A DNA stretch of 64,000 nt from Candidatus Rubrimentiphilum sp. (GTDB taxonomy: Bacteria; Vulcanimicrobiota; Vulcanimicrobiia; Vulcanimicrobiales; Vulcanimicrobiaceae): assembly GCA_035710515.1 (NCBI GenBank), contig DASTDE010000004.1, forward strand, positions 186,001 to 250,000. Reading direction: 5' to 3'. Positions 37,293 through 45,878 of the stretch are shown one piece after another. The position numbers and the translations under genes are program-made. A model generated the notes under the pieces. It was not told where the DNA came from, did no database searches, and saw nothing but the letters and a program-made list of their open reading frames with translations. Position 1 is the first letter of the stretch, and the number at the start of each line of letters is the position of its first letter.

Positions 37293-38591
37293 GGTGAGGA
37301 TCGAGATCGCGGCTTGCAGCTGTGCGTCGTTGGTTGCATCGCCGAAACGCGCGTTCTTGTTTTCCGTCACCGCAAAATCCGGCTCGATGCCTTTGAGATT
37401 GATGTCGCGATGCTTCGGCGTCAGGTAATGCGCCGTCGTGATCTTGATCGCCGCGCCGTCCGGTAACTGCGTGAGTGATTGCATGACGCCTTTGCCGTAC
37501 GTTTTCTCGCCGACCAGCACGCCGATGCCGTTATCTTGCAGAGCGCCCGCCGTGATTTCAGACGCTGAAGCCGTGTAGCGATTGACGAGAATGGTCATCG
37601 GCTTGGCGGGCAGCGCGTCTTGCGGAGCCTGCACGGTGTAAACGTGTGAGCCGCGCTCTTCGACGGTCAGCAGCGGATTGTTGTTGATGAACTTCGAGCT
37701 GATGTCGAGCGCCGAGTTGACGTAACCGCCGCCGTTGTTGCGCAGGTCGAGAATGTAGCCGCGCACGCCTTGATCTTCAAGGCGGTTCAGCGCCGCGCCG
37801 AACTGGTCGGGAGTTTCGCGGCCGAACGTCAAGATCGCGACGTAGCCGATCTTGCCGGGCAGCATCTTGTAGATGACGGTAGGAGGCTGAACGTCCGTGC
37901 GTGTCATCGCGAGCGTTCCGACCGGATTGCCGTCGCGCACAACTTGCAGATGCACTGTAGTGCCGGCCTCGCCGCGCAAGAGTTTCACGGCGTCTTCTTG
38001 TTTCAGCCCCTTGGTAGACGTGCCGTTCACGCTGATGAAATCGTCACCCGCGAGAATGCCCGCCTGATCGGCCGGGGTTCCGGGCACCACGTAGTATGCG
38101 CGGATGTACTGGGTTGCCGGATCGGGCTCGATGAGCACGCCGATGCCCGAGATCTTTTGCGGATCGAGGGCGTCGTTGAATTTCTGATACTCTTCGGGCG
38201 TGAAAAAGCTGGTGTATTGGTCGCCGAGCGCTTTAGCCATGCCGCCGATCGCGACGTAGGTGAGCACTGTCTCGGACTCATGCGTGGCGGTCTCGGTGCG
38301 CGCGATCTCAGCGGCGATCTGCGCGACGTTTTCGCCGCTGCTCGCGCGAGCGCGCATAACGGGCAGCGTCACAACGACGCCGCGGTGCGCGGCCTCGGCG
38401 GCAAGCGCCTTGCGGGCTCCGTCGAGCACGCCTTGAACGTCAACTTTTGAATAGTAGGTCGTCGTCAGAAGTTCGTAGCTCTGGAACAGGTCGCCCGAGG
38501 CCAGCCCCTGCGGGGCTGCCGGCAGGGCGGCCTGGAGTGCGAAAAGGATGGTTGCGGCAAAGGCCGCCCGTCGAAAGAGCCCGTGTATCAT
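37272..38591 (-). CDS. ctp: Carboxyl-terminal processing protease (S41)
   Basis: 439 residues. Signal peptide at the N-terminus (AAFAATILFALQAALPAAP). A PDZ domain covers about 145-230 (GIGVLIEPDPATQYIRAYYV). The S41 core has YILDLRNNGGGYVN, the nucleophile in NRYTASASEITAGALQD near residue 340 and the Lys in GEKTYGKGVMQ. It trims exported proteins. The 3' end lies in the inverted repeat at 37256-37284. Confidence 0.93.
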   Translation of the reverse strand: MIHGLFRRAAFAATILFALQAALPAAPQGLASGDLFQSYELLTTTYYSKVDVQGVLDGARKALAAEAAHRGVVVTLPVMRARASSGENVAQIAAEIARTETATHESETVLTYVAIGGMAKALGDQYTSFFTPEEYQKFNDALDPQKISGIGVLIEPDPATQYIRAYYVVPGTPADQAGILAGDDFISVNGTSTKGLKQEDAVKLLRGEAGTTVHLQVVRDGNPVGTLAMTRTDVQPPTVIYKMLPGKIGYVAILTFGRETPDQFGAALNRLEDQGVRGYILDLRNNGGGYVNSALDISSKFINNNPLLTVEERGSHVYTVQAPQDALPAKPMTILVNRYTASASEITAGALQDNGIGVLVGEKTYGKGVMQSLTQLPDGAAIKITTAHYLTPKHRDINLKGIEPDFAVTENKNARFGDATNDAQLQAAISILTKKIADR

Positions 38592-38678
38592 GTCATCCTA
38601 ACGTTCGGCGGCCCGGGAGCGTTTGCATTGGCGGGCAGCCCTGCAACGCCGCACCGCCGAGGTAAGGTTATCGTTAAC

Positions 38679-38963
38679 GTGGCTACAATCCAGCGCATCG
38701 AAAGTCAGATCGCCCGGGTGGAGGGCTTTAACGCCGTCTTCGTGACCGAAGACAAGCGCGACCTCAGGGGCGACCGTACCGGCATCCCCGGCTACTCCAA
38801 CCGCTTTGCAAAAAAGGCGCCCGGCCGCATGACGGTCGAGGGCTGGAAGCAGCGGCGCTTTCGCGCGATCTATCCCGGTTTTGACGCCGACGTTCTCATG
38901 GCCAACGGCCAACCTGCGCGCGGCAATACGTTTCTGGAAACCGTCCGCAACTCATATCATTAG
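38679..38963 (+). CDS. Small protein of unknown function
   Basis: 94 residues from the GTG at 38679; the frame is open upstream across the divergent ctp start, so the start is uncertain. The sequence is basic (KDKR..., GRMTVEGWKQRRFRAIYPGF) with no signal or membrane segment and ends four bases into the opposite lipoprotein gene. Codon use matches neighbours. No family recognised. Confidence 0.6.
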   Translation: MATIQRIESQIARVEGFNAVFVTEDKRDLRGDRTGIPGYSNRFAKKAPGRMTVEGWKQRRFRAIYPGFDADVLMANGQPARGNTFLETVRNSYH

Positions 38964-39412
38964 ATGTTGGCGACCAGTTTGGACGCCAGCTCTTTTTTCA
39001 GCTTGTCCTCGCGCGCCGCAGATTTAGCAACGGGTTCGCGGAAGTCGCCGGTGACCGTGAGATTGACCAAGATACCGTTGCCGCCTTTGCGCACCAAAAG
39101 CCCCGACGGACTCATGTACGCTTCGTCCCCGATTCCGGCGACGGCCGGCCCTTTGGCCGTGTGCGAATACCATCCCCAGCTGCCCGCTTCCACTGAAACG
39201 GTGTTCAGGCCGTTACGATATTCGCACGTCGTAACGTAGTCGCTGAGCTTCTCCGAGCTGGTTTGTTTTGCTTGGGCGCCGATGACGCTTTGAGCCAGCG
39301 GTGCGGTGAGCAGGGCACATGCCGTCGGGCCCGTGTAGGAGGCGCCAAACGGGCATCCTGTCAGCGTGGCGACTGCGGCGGCGCCCAAGATAAGAGCCAT
39401 CGATCTCTTCAT
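38960..39412 (-). CDS. Lipoprotein, DUF3558-like
   Basis: 150 residues from the ATG at 39412, preceded by AAGGAGTG at good spacing. Signal MKRSMALILGAAAVATLTGC with lipobox. The mature start (PTACALLTAPLAQSVIGAQA) and later TTCEYRNGLNTVSVEAGSWG give the CxLLT...vlG...C.Y pattern seen in DUF3558 and related small lipoproteins. Function unknown. Confidence 0.8.
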   Translation of the reverse strand: MKRSMALILGAAAVATLTGCPFGASYTGPTACALLTAPLAQSVIGAQAKQTSSEKLSDYVTTCEYRNGLNTVSVEAGSWGWYSHTAKGPAVAGIGDEAYMSPSGLLVRKGGNGILVNLTVTGDFREPVAKSAAREDKLKKELASKLVANI

Positions 39413-39462
39413 AAAGAGCACTCCTTTGAAGCACTGCCTTACTCCCGGCAAAGTCCGGACAC

Positions 39463-39972
39463 CTACATCGTCTTCAGGTGCTCGACGAGATGATCGAGCG
39501 TCTGTCCCCATCCGATTAGGGCACCGTTAGGCTCGGCAACGGAGAGCGGAATCGACTGCGTGACCGTGAGCTTTGTTCTCTTGCCGCCGTCGAGCGGTTC
39601 GAGCGTTACCGTCATCACCATCTCGTCGGGGAAATCTTCGCTTAACCCGCACTCCGCCGGTTTGAGGAAGTTTCCGTGCTCGTCTGAAAAATGCACCAGC
39701 GAGACCGTGCGCTTGGGAATCTCGACTTCTTGAAACGTGGCCTTGGAATAGACGGCGCGCCCTTCCCGCCACTGCGGCGACTGCATGCTGAACAACATCG
39801 TGCCGCCGGGGCGCAGGTCGATCTCGCAATGCGGAATCGTAAAGCCGTCGGGCGCGAACCACTGTTTCAGGTGCTCGGGTTCGTACCAGGCTTTGAACAC
39901 GACATCCGGCGCGGCATCGAGCACGCGCGTAAGCGTTAGGATCGGTTCGGAGGTCTTATCGTTTGCGGCCAC
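39463..39972 (-). CDS. AHSA1/SRPBCC-fold protein paired with the ArsR regulator
   Basis: 169 residues from the GTG at 39972, which overlaps the ArsR gene end by 17 bases. Typical AHSA1 start: LTLTRVLDAAPDVVFKAWYE then PEHLKQWFAPDGF, and an end helix GWGQTLDHLVEHLKTM. The fold binds hydrophobic ligands. ArsR-AHSA1 pairs are widespread; the AHSA1 member's ligand is rarely known. Confidence 0.9.
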   Translation of the reverse strand: MAANDKTSEPILTLTRVLDAAPDVVFKAWYEPEHLKQWFAPDGFTIPHCEIDLRPGGTMLFSMQSPQWREGRAVYSKATFQEVEIPKRTVSLVHFSDEHGNFLKPAECGLSEDFPDEMVMTVTLEPLDGGKRTKLTVTQSIPLSVAEPNGALIGWGQTLDHLVEHLKTM

Positions 39973-40306
39973 GGCTCTTCTCTTTTCCGTGCAGTTGCTG
40001 CACATAGGTTTCCAGGCGATCGAGGCGCTGCGCCCAGGCGCGCTCGTGTTGCCGCAGCCATGCGGCCAATGGCTCGAGCCCGCGCGGCTCGGCGCGATAA
40101 TACGTGTTGCGGCCCTCACGCCGCGGTGAAACGAGCCGCGCTTCGTACAGGACTTTCAAGTGCTGGGAAACGGCCGGCTGCGAAACGCGGGCGTACGCTG
40201 TCAGCGCCCCCACACTGGCTTCTTTCTGGGCGGCAATGCGCTCGAAAATCGCGCGGCGCGTCGGGTCCGAGAGCGTACGCATGACCAGGTCCGGCGCGGC
40301 AGGCAT
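39956..40306 (-). CDS. ArsR-family transcriptional repressor
   Basis: 116 residues. Winged helix: LSDPTRRAIFERIAAQKEAS then GALTAYARVSQPAVSQHLKV, with a wing VSPRREGRNTYYRAEP. No cysteine-rich metal site is present, so it probably senses something other than arsenite-type metals. Expected to repress its own operon through the palindrome at 40316-40331. Confidence 0.93.
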   Translation of the reverse strand: MPAAPDLVMRTLSDPTRRAIFERIAAQKEASVGALTAYARVSQPAVSQHLKVLYEARLVSPRREGRNTYYRAEPRGLEPLAAWLRQHERAWAQRLDRLETYVQQLHGKEKSRGRKR

Positions 40307-40312
40307 GGCTTA

Positions 40313-40342
40313 ATCATAAGCAATCACTTATATGTTTGTCAA
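40313..40342 (-). promoter_or_regulatory. ArsR operon promoter with internal operator palindrome
   Basis: On the minus strand, TTGACA (40342-40337) and TATGAT (40318-40313) are 18 bases apart. The spacer and -10 contain the palindrome ATAAGTGATTGCTTAT (40331-40316). A transcript from this promoter would begin at or next to the ATG at 40306, so the mRNA is probably leaderless. Confidence 0.75.
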
Positions 40343-40406
40343 CCATTTCGCGCTATGTGCCCCAAGCTAACTCCGTACAAGACCGCGATGCTTCGTTCGC
40401 ACTACG

Positions 40407-41264
40407 ATGAAAGGAGTGACCTGGACAACCTCGGCGATCCGCATGCTCCTGATTTTAATCACGGTTCTGGCAGCCCGGGCTGTGCCGGGTCCCGCCGCGC
40501 CGCTAGGAGCCTCAGAGACTTTTCATATTCGCTTCGAGGCTACGGTCGGTGCGCGGCCGTTTCAGTGCGGCCTGGCATATTCATTGGGCCGTGACGGCGC
40601 GACCGCGACTCCCCAATACTTTCGTTTTTATCTATCCCAGGTCGCCTTGATTGCAGCCGGCGGAAAACGCGTGCCGCTGACGCTGCAGCAGGACGGCGTC
40701 TGGCAACGCCGCGACGTCGCGTTCCTGAGCTTCGAAGATCCGCACAGCGGCTGCGCCAACGGATCGCCGCAGTTGCACACGCAAATCGTGGGGTCCGCGC
40801 CGCGACAGCGCTACACCGGCATCGAGTTCGTGCTGGGAGTTCCCGACGATCTGGATCACGCCGACGCCACGATCGCTCTCTCTCCTTTGAATCTGTCCGA
40901 CATGTTTTGGAGCTGGCAGGACGGTTACAAGTTCCTGCGGTTCGACGCCCGGGTCGCGTCGTCGGGCCGCTCCGCATCATACATTCTTCACGTAGGGAGC
41001 ACCGGGTGCGTCCTGAGCGCTAAAATCGCGCACTGCGCGAGTCCGAATCGCGCCACCGTCGACCTGGACGGCTTCGATCCGGCCAAGAACGTCATTGTGG
41101 CGGACGTTGCGGATCTGTTCGCAGATGCAGACCTGATGCAGCTCGCCCAAAAGGGCGGGTGCATGTCGGGGCGCGGCGACGCGTGCCAGCCGGTCATGCG
41201 CGATCTCGGCGTGACCTTTGAAGGCGAACCGGCAGCCAAACAGCGGCTTTTTCGGATTCGTTAA
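40407..41264 (+). CDS. MbnP-like copper-binding protein (four-Cys 'metallo-mystery pair' protein)
   Basis: 285 residues with a signal peptide (MLLILITVLAARAV region). The MbnP pattern is FHIRFEATVGARPFQCG, then FRFYLSQVALI, EDPHSGCANG, GIEFVLGVPDDLDHAD, MFWSWQDGYKFLRFD and a GSTGC...C late pair. Cysteines recur in GGCMSGRGDACQP. In methanotrophs MbnP binds copper and a Trp is oxidised to kynurenine by the partner MbnH. The dihaem gene 4 bases downstream matches MbnH. No methanobactin precursor is nearby. Confidence 0.88.
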   Translation: MKGVTWTTSAIRMLLILITVLAARAVPGPAAPLGASETFHIRFEATVGARPFQCGLAYSLGRDGATATPQYFRFYLSQVALIAAGGKRVPLTLQQDGVWQRRDVAFLSFEDPHSGCANGSPQLHTQIVGSAPRQRYTGIEFVLGVPDDLDHADATIALSPLNLSDMFWSWQDGYKFLRFDARVASSGRSASYILHVGSTGCVLSAKIAHCASPNRATVDLDGFDPAKNVIVADVADLFADADLMQLAQKGGCMSGRGDACQPVMRDLGVTFEGEPAAKQRLFRIR

Positions 41265-41268
41265 CGCT

Positions 41269-42405
41269 ATGCGTTTTTTCGGAACTTTGGCTGCAACGTG
41301 GATTGCAGCCACCATTGCGATTGCGTCGGCCGGTCCCGCTGCCCATTATCGTTGGAACCTGCCACCATGGGCGGCTCCGCCGATCGTACCGAGCGATAAT
41401 CCGATGACGCAAGAAAAAGTGACGCTCGGCAGATACTTGTTTTATGACAAACGCCTTTCGCTCAATCAGACATTCTCGTGCGCGACATGTCACCAGCAGC
41501 GGTTTGGTTTTACCGATAACAAGCCGACCGCAATTGGAAGTACCGGCCAGCATCATCCTCGCCGCGCATCGAACCTAACGAATGTCGGCTACAACACGGC
41601 GCTGACGTGGGCAAACCCAACGCAGCATTCGCTCGAGCGGCAGATGCTGTTGCCGATGTTCGGCGAGCATCCCGTCGAGCTCGGCCTTGCGGGTCACGAG
41701 AAAGTACTTGTCGCCCGGTTGCAGGCGCAGGCGTTGTATCGCAAACTGTTCGGCGAAGCATTCCCCGCCATCGCTCAGCCCATTTCGCTCGGAACGATCA
41801 CAAAAGCGATCGCTTCATTCGAACGAACGCTTGTCTCGTTCTCCTCGCCGTACGACCTCTACCGGTATGGCGGCAAGCCGTCCGCGATTAGCGCTTCGGC
41901 AAAACGCGGCGAGGCGTTATTCTTCGGAGAAAAGCTGGAGTGCTTTCATTGCCACGGCGGCATCAATTTCAGCGATTCGTCGGCCGACATCCGGACGCGC
42001 ATCTTTCGCACCGCCTACCACAACACGGGATTGTATAACATCGGCCCGGACGGAGCATACCCGGTCAATAATCCCGGACTGTATGAGTTCACGCGCCGGC
42101 CGAAAGACATGGGCGCGTTTAAGGCGCCGACGCTGCGGAACGTCGCCGTTCGCGCGCCCTACATGCACGATGGAAGCGTGAAGGACCTCGACGCTGCCCT
42201 CGACCATTACAGCGCGGGCGGGAGGACGATTACCGGCGGCCCCTACCGGGGCATCGGCCGCCTCAATCCCCACAAAGACCTGGTGATTCGAGGGTTTGCG
42301 TTAACCGCCCAAGAGCGCCGCGACCTCATGGCGTTCCTGAATTCGCTAACAGACCAAACGTTCTTAACGAATCCTGCGCTTTCAGACCCCTTTTTGAAGC
42401 ACTAG
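41269..42405 (+). CDS. Dihaem cytochrome c peroxidase-like protein (MbnH type)
   Basis: 378 residues from the ATG at 41269. A signal peptide (WIAATIAIASAGPAA) is followed by two haem sites, CATCHQQRFGF near residue 76 and CFHCHGGINF near 226. FRTAYHNTGLYNIGPDGAYP, APTLRNVAVRAPYMHDGSV and Met/His ligands fit the MauG/MbnH group. Predicted to build a high-valent bis-haem iron state and oxidise its MbnP partner. Needs cytochrome c maturation; ccdA is at 25547. Confidence 0.9.
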   Translation: MRFFGTLAATWIAATIAIASAGPAAHYRWNLPPWAAPPIVPSDNPMTQEKVTLGRYLFYDKRLSLNQTFSCATCHQQRFGFTDNKPTAIGSTGQHHPRRASNLTNVGYNTALTWANPTQHSLERQMLLPMFGEHPVELGLAGHEKVLVARLQAQALYRKLFGEAFPAIAQPISLGTITKAIASFERTLVSFSSPYDLYRYGGKPSAISASAKRGEALFFGEKLECFHCHGGINFSDSSADIRTRIFRTAYHNTGLYNIGPDGAYPVNNPGLYEFTRRPKDMGAFKAPTLRNVAVRAPYMHDGSVKDLDAALDHYSAGGRTITGGPYRGIGRLNPHKDLVIRGFALTAQERRDLMAFLNSLTDQTFLTNPALSDPFLKH

Positions 42406-42456
42406 AGACTGTATCTCGCGGACGCCCTGCCGATAGAGTATTTGGGAGGGACTCTC

Positions 42457-42480
42457 ATGCGGAAACCGGCTCTTTTATGA
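42457..42480 (+). CDS. Seven-codon upstream peptide MRKPALL
   Basis: GGGAGGG lies six bases before the ATG at 42457, and the TGA overlaps the ATG of the next gene (ATGA). The downstream start has no ribosome site of its own, so this mini-frame may deliver ribosomes to it. It may equally be a misread. Confidence 0.35.
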   Translation: MRKPALL

Positions 42481-43247
42481 GCCTTATTGGCCGTGCATTT
42501 GGTGCGCGTAGCAAACCACGCGGCGATGCGCCGCAGCAGCTCGAGAAGGTGCTGGGCGATTTGCAGGTCAGCGAACTGGAGAACGAGGACCGCTACGCCT
42601 TCAAAGCGCCGGCCGCGGCTGAAACCGTCACGGCTAAGCCGATCGAACCCACGGCGCCTCCCCCCAGCGCCGAAGATCATCGCGAGCGGCTCGAAAAGCT
42701 CCTGAACGACGCGCGGCAGATCTCGCAACTGCTCGAAAAAGAAGCGGCCGAAGCGGAGCTCGCTCAGAGTCTGCGGCTCGACGAAAAACGCGCCGCGGTC
42801 GCGAAACTTGCTGAGGCGGAGCGCGACGCTGAAGCGCAGGCAAGAGCGCTCACGGAACAGCGCGAGAACGCGGAACAGCATCGCGCTCAGATAGATGCTG
42901 AAGTAAACGCGGCACAGCACGCGGTTAGCGCTGCCGAAGATTCCGTTAAACACCTCGAGGCGCTCCTTGCAGAAGCTCGGGACGTCGTTATTCAGACCAA
43001 GTCCAATTTAACAAAAACCGAAGCCGGCGCTCGCGATGCCGCAGCGCAATTAGAGGCGGGCGCGGCGAAGATTCATGAAGCGGACGCCGCTATCGCGAAA
43101 TGCCGCGAAGCTCGCCTGGCAGCGGAGTCGGAAGTTCACGAAGCCGAGGCGATAGCACTTGGCATCCGGCAAACGGCGGCTACGCTCAAGCAGCTGCGCG
43201 AGGGGCCAAAGCTGGTGGCGCCTACGGGAATCGAATCGGTCGATTAG
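42477..43247 (+). CDS. Long coiled-coil protein
   Basis: 256 residues. A short basic N-terminus (MSLIGRAFGARSKPRGD) precedes a Pro-rich linker (EPTAPPPSAEDH, about residue 57) and a continuous Ala/Glu/Arg coiled coil to about residue 240. No signal peptide or membrane segment. Such proteins can organise polar or cytoskeletal structures, but nothing specific is recognised. Confidence 0.7.
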   Translation: MSLIGRAFGARSKPRGDAPQQLEKVLGDLQVSELENEDRYAFKAPAAAETVTAKPIEPTAPPPSAEDHRERLEKLLNDARQISQLLEKEAAEAELAQSLRLDEKRAAVAKLAEAERDAEAQARALTEQRENAEQHRAQIDAEVNAAQHAVSAAEDSVKHLEALLAEARDVVIQTKSNLTKTEAGARDAAAQLEAGAAKIHEADAAIAKCREARLAAESEVHEAEAIALGIRQTAATLKQLREGPKLVAPTGIESVD

Positions 43248-43337
43248 CGGTTACTGAGGACCACCGGGCAAAAACGCCGCACGCGAGGACGATCGCCGCA
43301 GGCCGGATAACCGCTTAACGGCGGAGACCGGAATGCC

Positions 43338-44621
43338 ATGATAACAGGCTTGCTCCTTGGCGTTTTGCTGGCGCAGACGCAAACGTACCCGTACGTGAGT
43401 GCGACGGTCACCGTTACCGTCACCGATGAAACCGGGGCGCCCATCCCCGAACGCGCCGTCACGATGTATTACTCCCTGCCCGCATTCGATCCCAACACGA
43501 CCGGGCGCATCACCGCCGTAACCGACGCGAGCGGCGTTGCGACGCTCGCCGGAAATCTCTTCACGGGCACATGGCGCCTGCGCGTCAACGGTGGAAGCCA
43601 ATTCGACAACGCCTTGACGGAAGTGGTCATCTCGCCGGACCAGCACTCCTACCAGCAGGCGATCACGTTACATCGCAGACGCGGCGGCCGATTCTCGGAA
43701 CAGCGGTCGATCGTGATCGACGTCTTTGGTGTCGCGCCCGACGGCTCGCGCGTCCCGATAGCGGGAGCGACGGTTAGCGACGCGAGCGGAAATACGGCGG
43801 TAACGGGATCCGGCGGACGAGCGACGATGACGCATAACGGTGTGATCGGAGATCTGCGCGCCTTCACAGCCACGCCTCCCGACGGGGCAATGTGGAAGCC
43901 TAACTCCAATACGGCCGTTATCGGCCGGGGCGCCGGAAACACGACCGGGGTCAGCGACTATCTCCTGATCGAGCTGCAGCCTGGGCCTGCGTACCACGCA
44001 CCAAACGGCAATACAGAGAAAACGCTCACGATATCGGTCTTGGATCACGACACAGATCAGCCCGTCAGCGGCGCCGTCGTGAATCTGATCGGCACGGCGG
44101 GCCAAACGCTCACTACCGGTACAACTGCTGCGCAGGGCGAGCTTTATTTCGCGAGGCTCAACGGCTATACGGATGCGCTTCGCGTCCAGGTGCTCGCGAA
44201 CGGCTACCGCGGGGCCTTACAGAACGTACCTGCCGAGCTCTTCGACAATGGTAACGCAGTGTACACGGTCTATCTGTACAAGGCGGCGGTCTGGCAGGGC
44301 CGGTGGGTGGGCACCGATACAACGTTCACCATCGGACCGACCGACATGTCCGGCGTCTTCTTTATCACCTACGAACGCACGGTACAGAACCTCAACGAGA
44401 CCGGCACCTTCGGCTGCCGTGTCGACCCTTCGCAGTACGGCACCGCCTCCTGCAACTGGCAAGGCCGCGGTGTTTATCACTACGACTCGGGAGACGTGAC
44501 GGGCAACACCTCGGGTACGGCCACGCTCATCATGCAAGGCGACAATACGATCACCATGACGATCACACGCACTAATCCGAATCCAGCGACCTACAGCTTC
44601 TCGATCACGCGCAGTCCCTAA
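43338..44621 (+). CDS. Secreted protein with carboxypeptidase-regulatory/Ig-like repeats
   Basis: 427 residues. Short signal (MITGLLLGVLLAQTQT). Three beta-sandwich modules with the pattern V.DETGAPIPERAVTMYYS, V.PDGSRVPIAGATVSDASG and LDHDTDQPVSGAVVNLIGTA, at about residues 22-110, 125-215 and 230-320. A C-terminal module with one Cys pair (GCRVDPSQYGTASC) and Thr-rich strands follows. Likely surface or extracellular; function unknown. Confidence 0.75.
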   Translation: MITGLLLGVLLAQTQTYPYVSATVTVTVTDETGAPIPERAVTMYYSLPAFDPNTTGRITAVTDASGVATLAGNLFTGTWRLRVNGGSQFDNALTEVVISPDQHSYQQAITLHRRRGGRFSEQRSIVIDVFGVAPDGSRVPIAGATVSDASGNTAVTGSGGRATMTHNGVIGDLRAFTATPPDGAMWKPNSNTAVIGRGAGNTTGVSDYLLIELQPGPAYHAPNGNTEKTLTISVLDHDTDQPVSGAVVNLIGTAGQTLTTGTTAAQGELYFARLNGYTDALRVQVLANGYRGALQNVPAELFDNGNAVYTVYLYKAAVWQGRWVGTDTTFTIGPTDMSGVFFITYERTVQNLNETGTFGCRVDPSQYGTASCNWQGRGVYHYDSGDVTGNTSGTATLIMQGDNTITMTITRTNPNPATYSFSITRSP

Positions 44622-44727
44622 GATAGACTCCCGTCATCGCCGGCAAACATTAAACATTCGTTAGGTCCGTCGACAAGCCGGTTTTGCGGCGGGACTGGCA
44701 TTCCTGAAATCCGAATGCGAACACGAA

Positions 44728-45870
44728 TTGAAACGTGACTCCCGGTCGACTCGACCGCCGCTCATTGTTACGGGAATGCATCGATCCGGAACCTCATTCG
44801 TTTCGTCGCTTCTGCGCGAAGCCGGCCTCGATGTGGGCACTCGGCTTATGGCCGCCTCGAGGGGAAATGAGCGCGGCCACTTCGAGAATTTGGATTTCGT
44901 AGAATTCCACAGGCGCTGGCTTCGCCTTACCGGTCATGATGATTCGGGCTTGGCGGCATCCGGTGCGCTGACCTTACCTGCAGACGCCGTCGCGGAGGCC
45001 CGCGACATCCTTGCAGCTAACGCGCGCAACTCCGGTTGGGGCTGGAAGGATCCGCGCACGACGATTTTTCTTGACTTTTGGGCGAACCTGGCGCCCGAGG
45101 CATGCTACGTGTTCGTCTACCGCGAGCCGAGCGAAGTTGTTGATTCCGTTTTCCGCCGCAAAGATGAATCTATCCGGCTTTCACCGGAGCTCGCGGCCCA
45201 GGCGTACCTCAAACATAACAAAATAATTTTGCAATTTGCCCGAGCAAATCGCAGTCGCTGTGTAATCGCAAATGTGTCCGAAGTGGCTCGAAACCCGGAT
45301 CGGTTCCTCGCCATGGTTGCGCAAAGATCCGGTCTTCATCTGAATCTTCACGCTTCATCGCCATTTGATCCCGAGCTTCTGCAGGTAATTGAGCCCGGTT
45401 CACTACGGCCGGCACTTCTGCGATATGTCTTGCCGCAAATCGAAAGCGTTTACAGCAGCCTCGAACGCGAAGCAGATCTTCCTGGAGGATTACCCCAAGC
45501 CAAGCGGCCATCGGCGAAGAGCCTTAGGGAAGCGTTCCTCAGCGAGTGGTGTCTTTACAGCGGGTGGATTGCATCGCGTGATGCCGGGTTGGCTTCGCGT
45601 CAATCGCAAATCGACGAGATGCGAACCTACTTCGCCGAAGCGGAGGCGAGGAATGCAGCGCGTGATGCCGAGTTGGCGTTGCGCCAATCGCAAATCGACC
45701 AGGTGCGCGCCTACCTCGCCGAAGCCGAGGCGGGAACTGCAGCGCGTGATGCCGAGTTGGCGTTGCGCCAATCGCAAATCGACGAACTGCGCATCTACCC
45801 CAAGATCCAGCGTGGGCTTGCGCGCGTTCTTGATTTTTTTCACCTCACGAAGGTTAGCGTCAGGCAATAA
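44728..45870 (+). CDS. PAPS-type sulfotransferase with C-terminal 28-residue repeats
   Basis: 380 residues from TTG 44728. The 5'-PAPS loop is VTGMHRSGTSFVSSLLREAG near residue 16, and the phosphate-binding region is YVFVYREPSEVVDSVFRRKD near 130, both typical of sulfotransferases acting on sugars or lipids. Residues from about 284 form nearly three copies of a 28-residue helical repeat (ARDAELALRQSQIDQVRAYL), probably a coiled-coil oligomerisation arm. It is 8 bases before the UbiA gene. Confidence 0.82.
   Translation: MKRDSRSTRPPLIVTGMHRSGTSFVSSLLREAGLDVGTRLMAASRGNERGHFENLDFVEFHRRWLRLTGHDDSGLAASGALTLPADAVAEARDILAANARNSGWGWKDPRTTIFLDFWANLAPEACYVFVYREPSEVVDSVFRRKDESIRLSPELAAQAYLKHNKIILQFARANRSRCVIANVSEVARNPDRFLAMVAQRSGLHLNLHASSPFDPELLQVIEPGSLRPALLRYVLPQIESVYSSLEREADLPGGLPQAKRPSAKSLREAFLSEWCLYSGWIASRDAGLASRQSQIDEMRTYFAEAEARNAARDAELALRQSQIDQVRAYLAEAEAGTAARDAELALRQSQIDELRIYPKIQRGLARVLDFFHLTKVSVRQ
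45577..45798 (+). repeat. 84-base tandem repeat inside the sulfotransferase gene
   Basis: Units begin with CGTGATGCC at 45577, 45661 and 45745, an exact 84-base (28-codon) period. The second and third are nearly identical over about 40 bases, so duplication is recent. Confidence 0.85.
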
Positions 45871-45878
45871 TTCGCCCA

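Noticed and set aside
44622-44727. Possible promoter or RNA before the sulfotransferase
   Set aside because: No convincing -10/-35 pair, hairpin or small gene was found.
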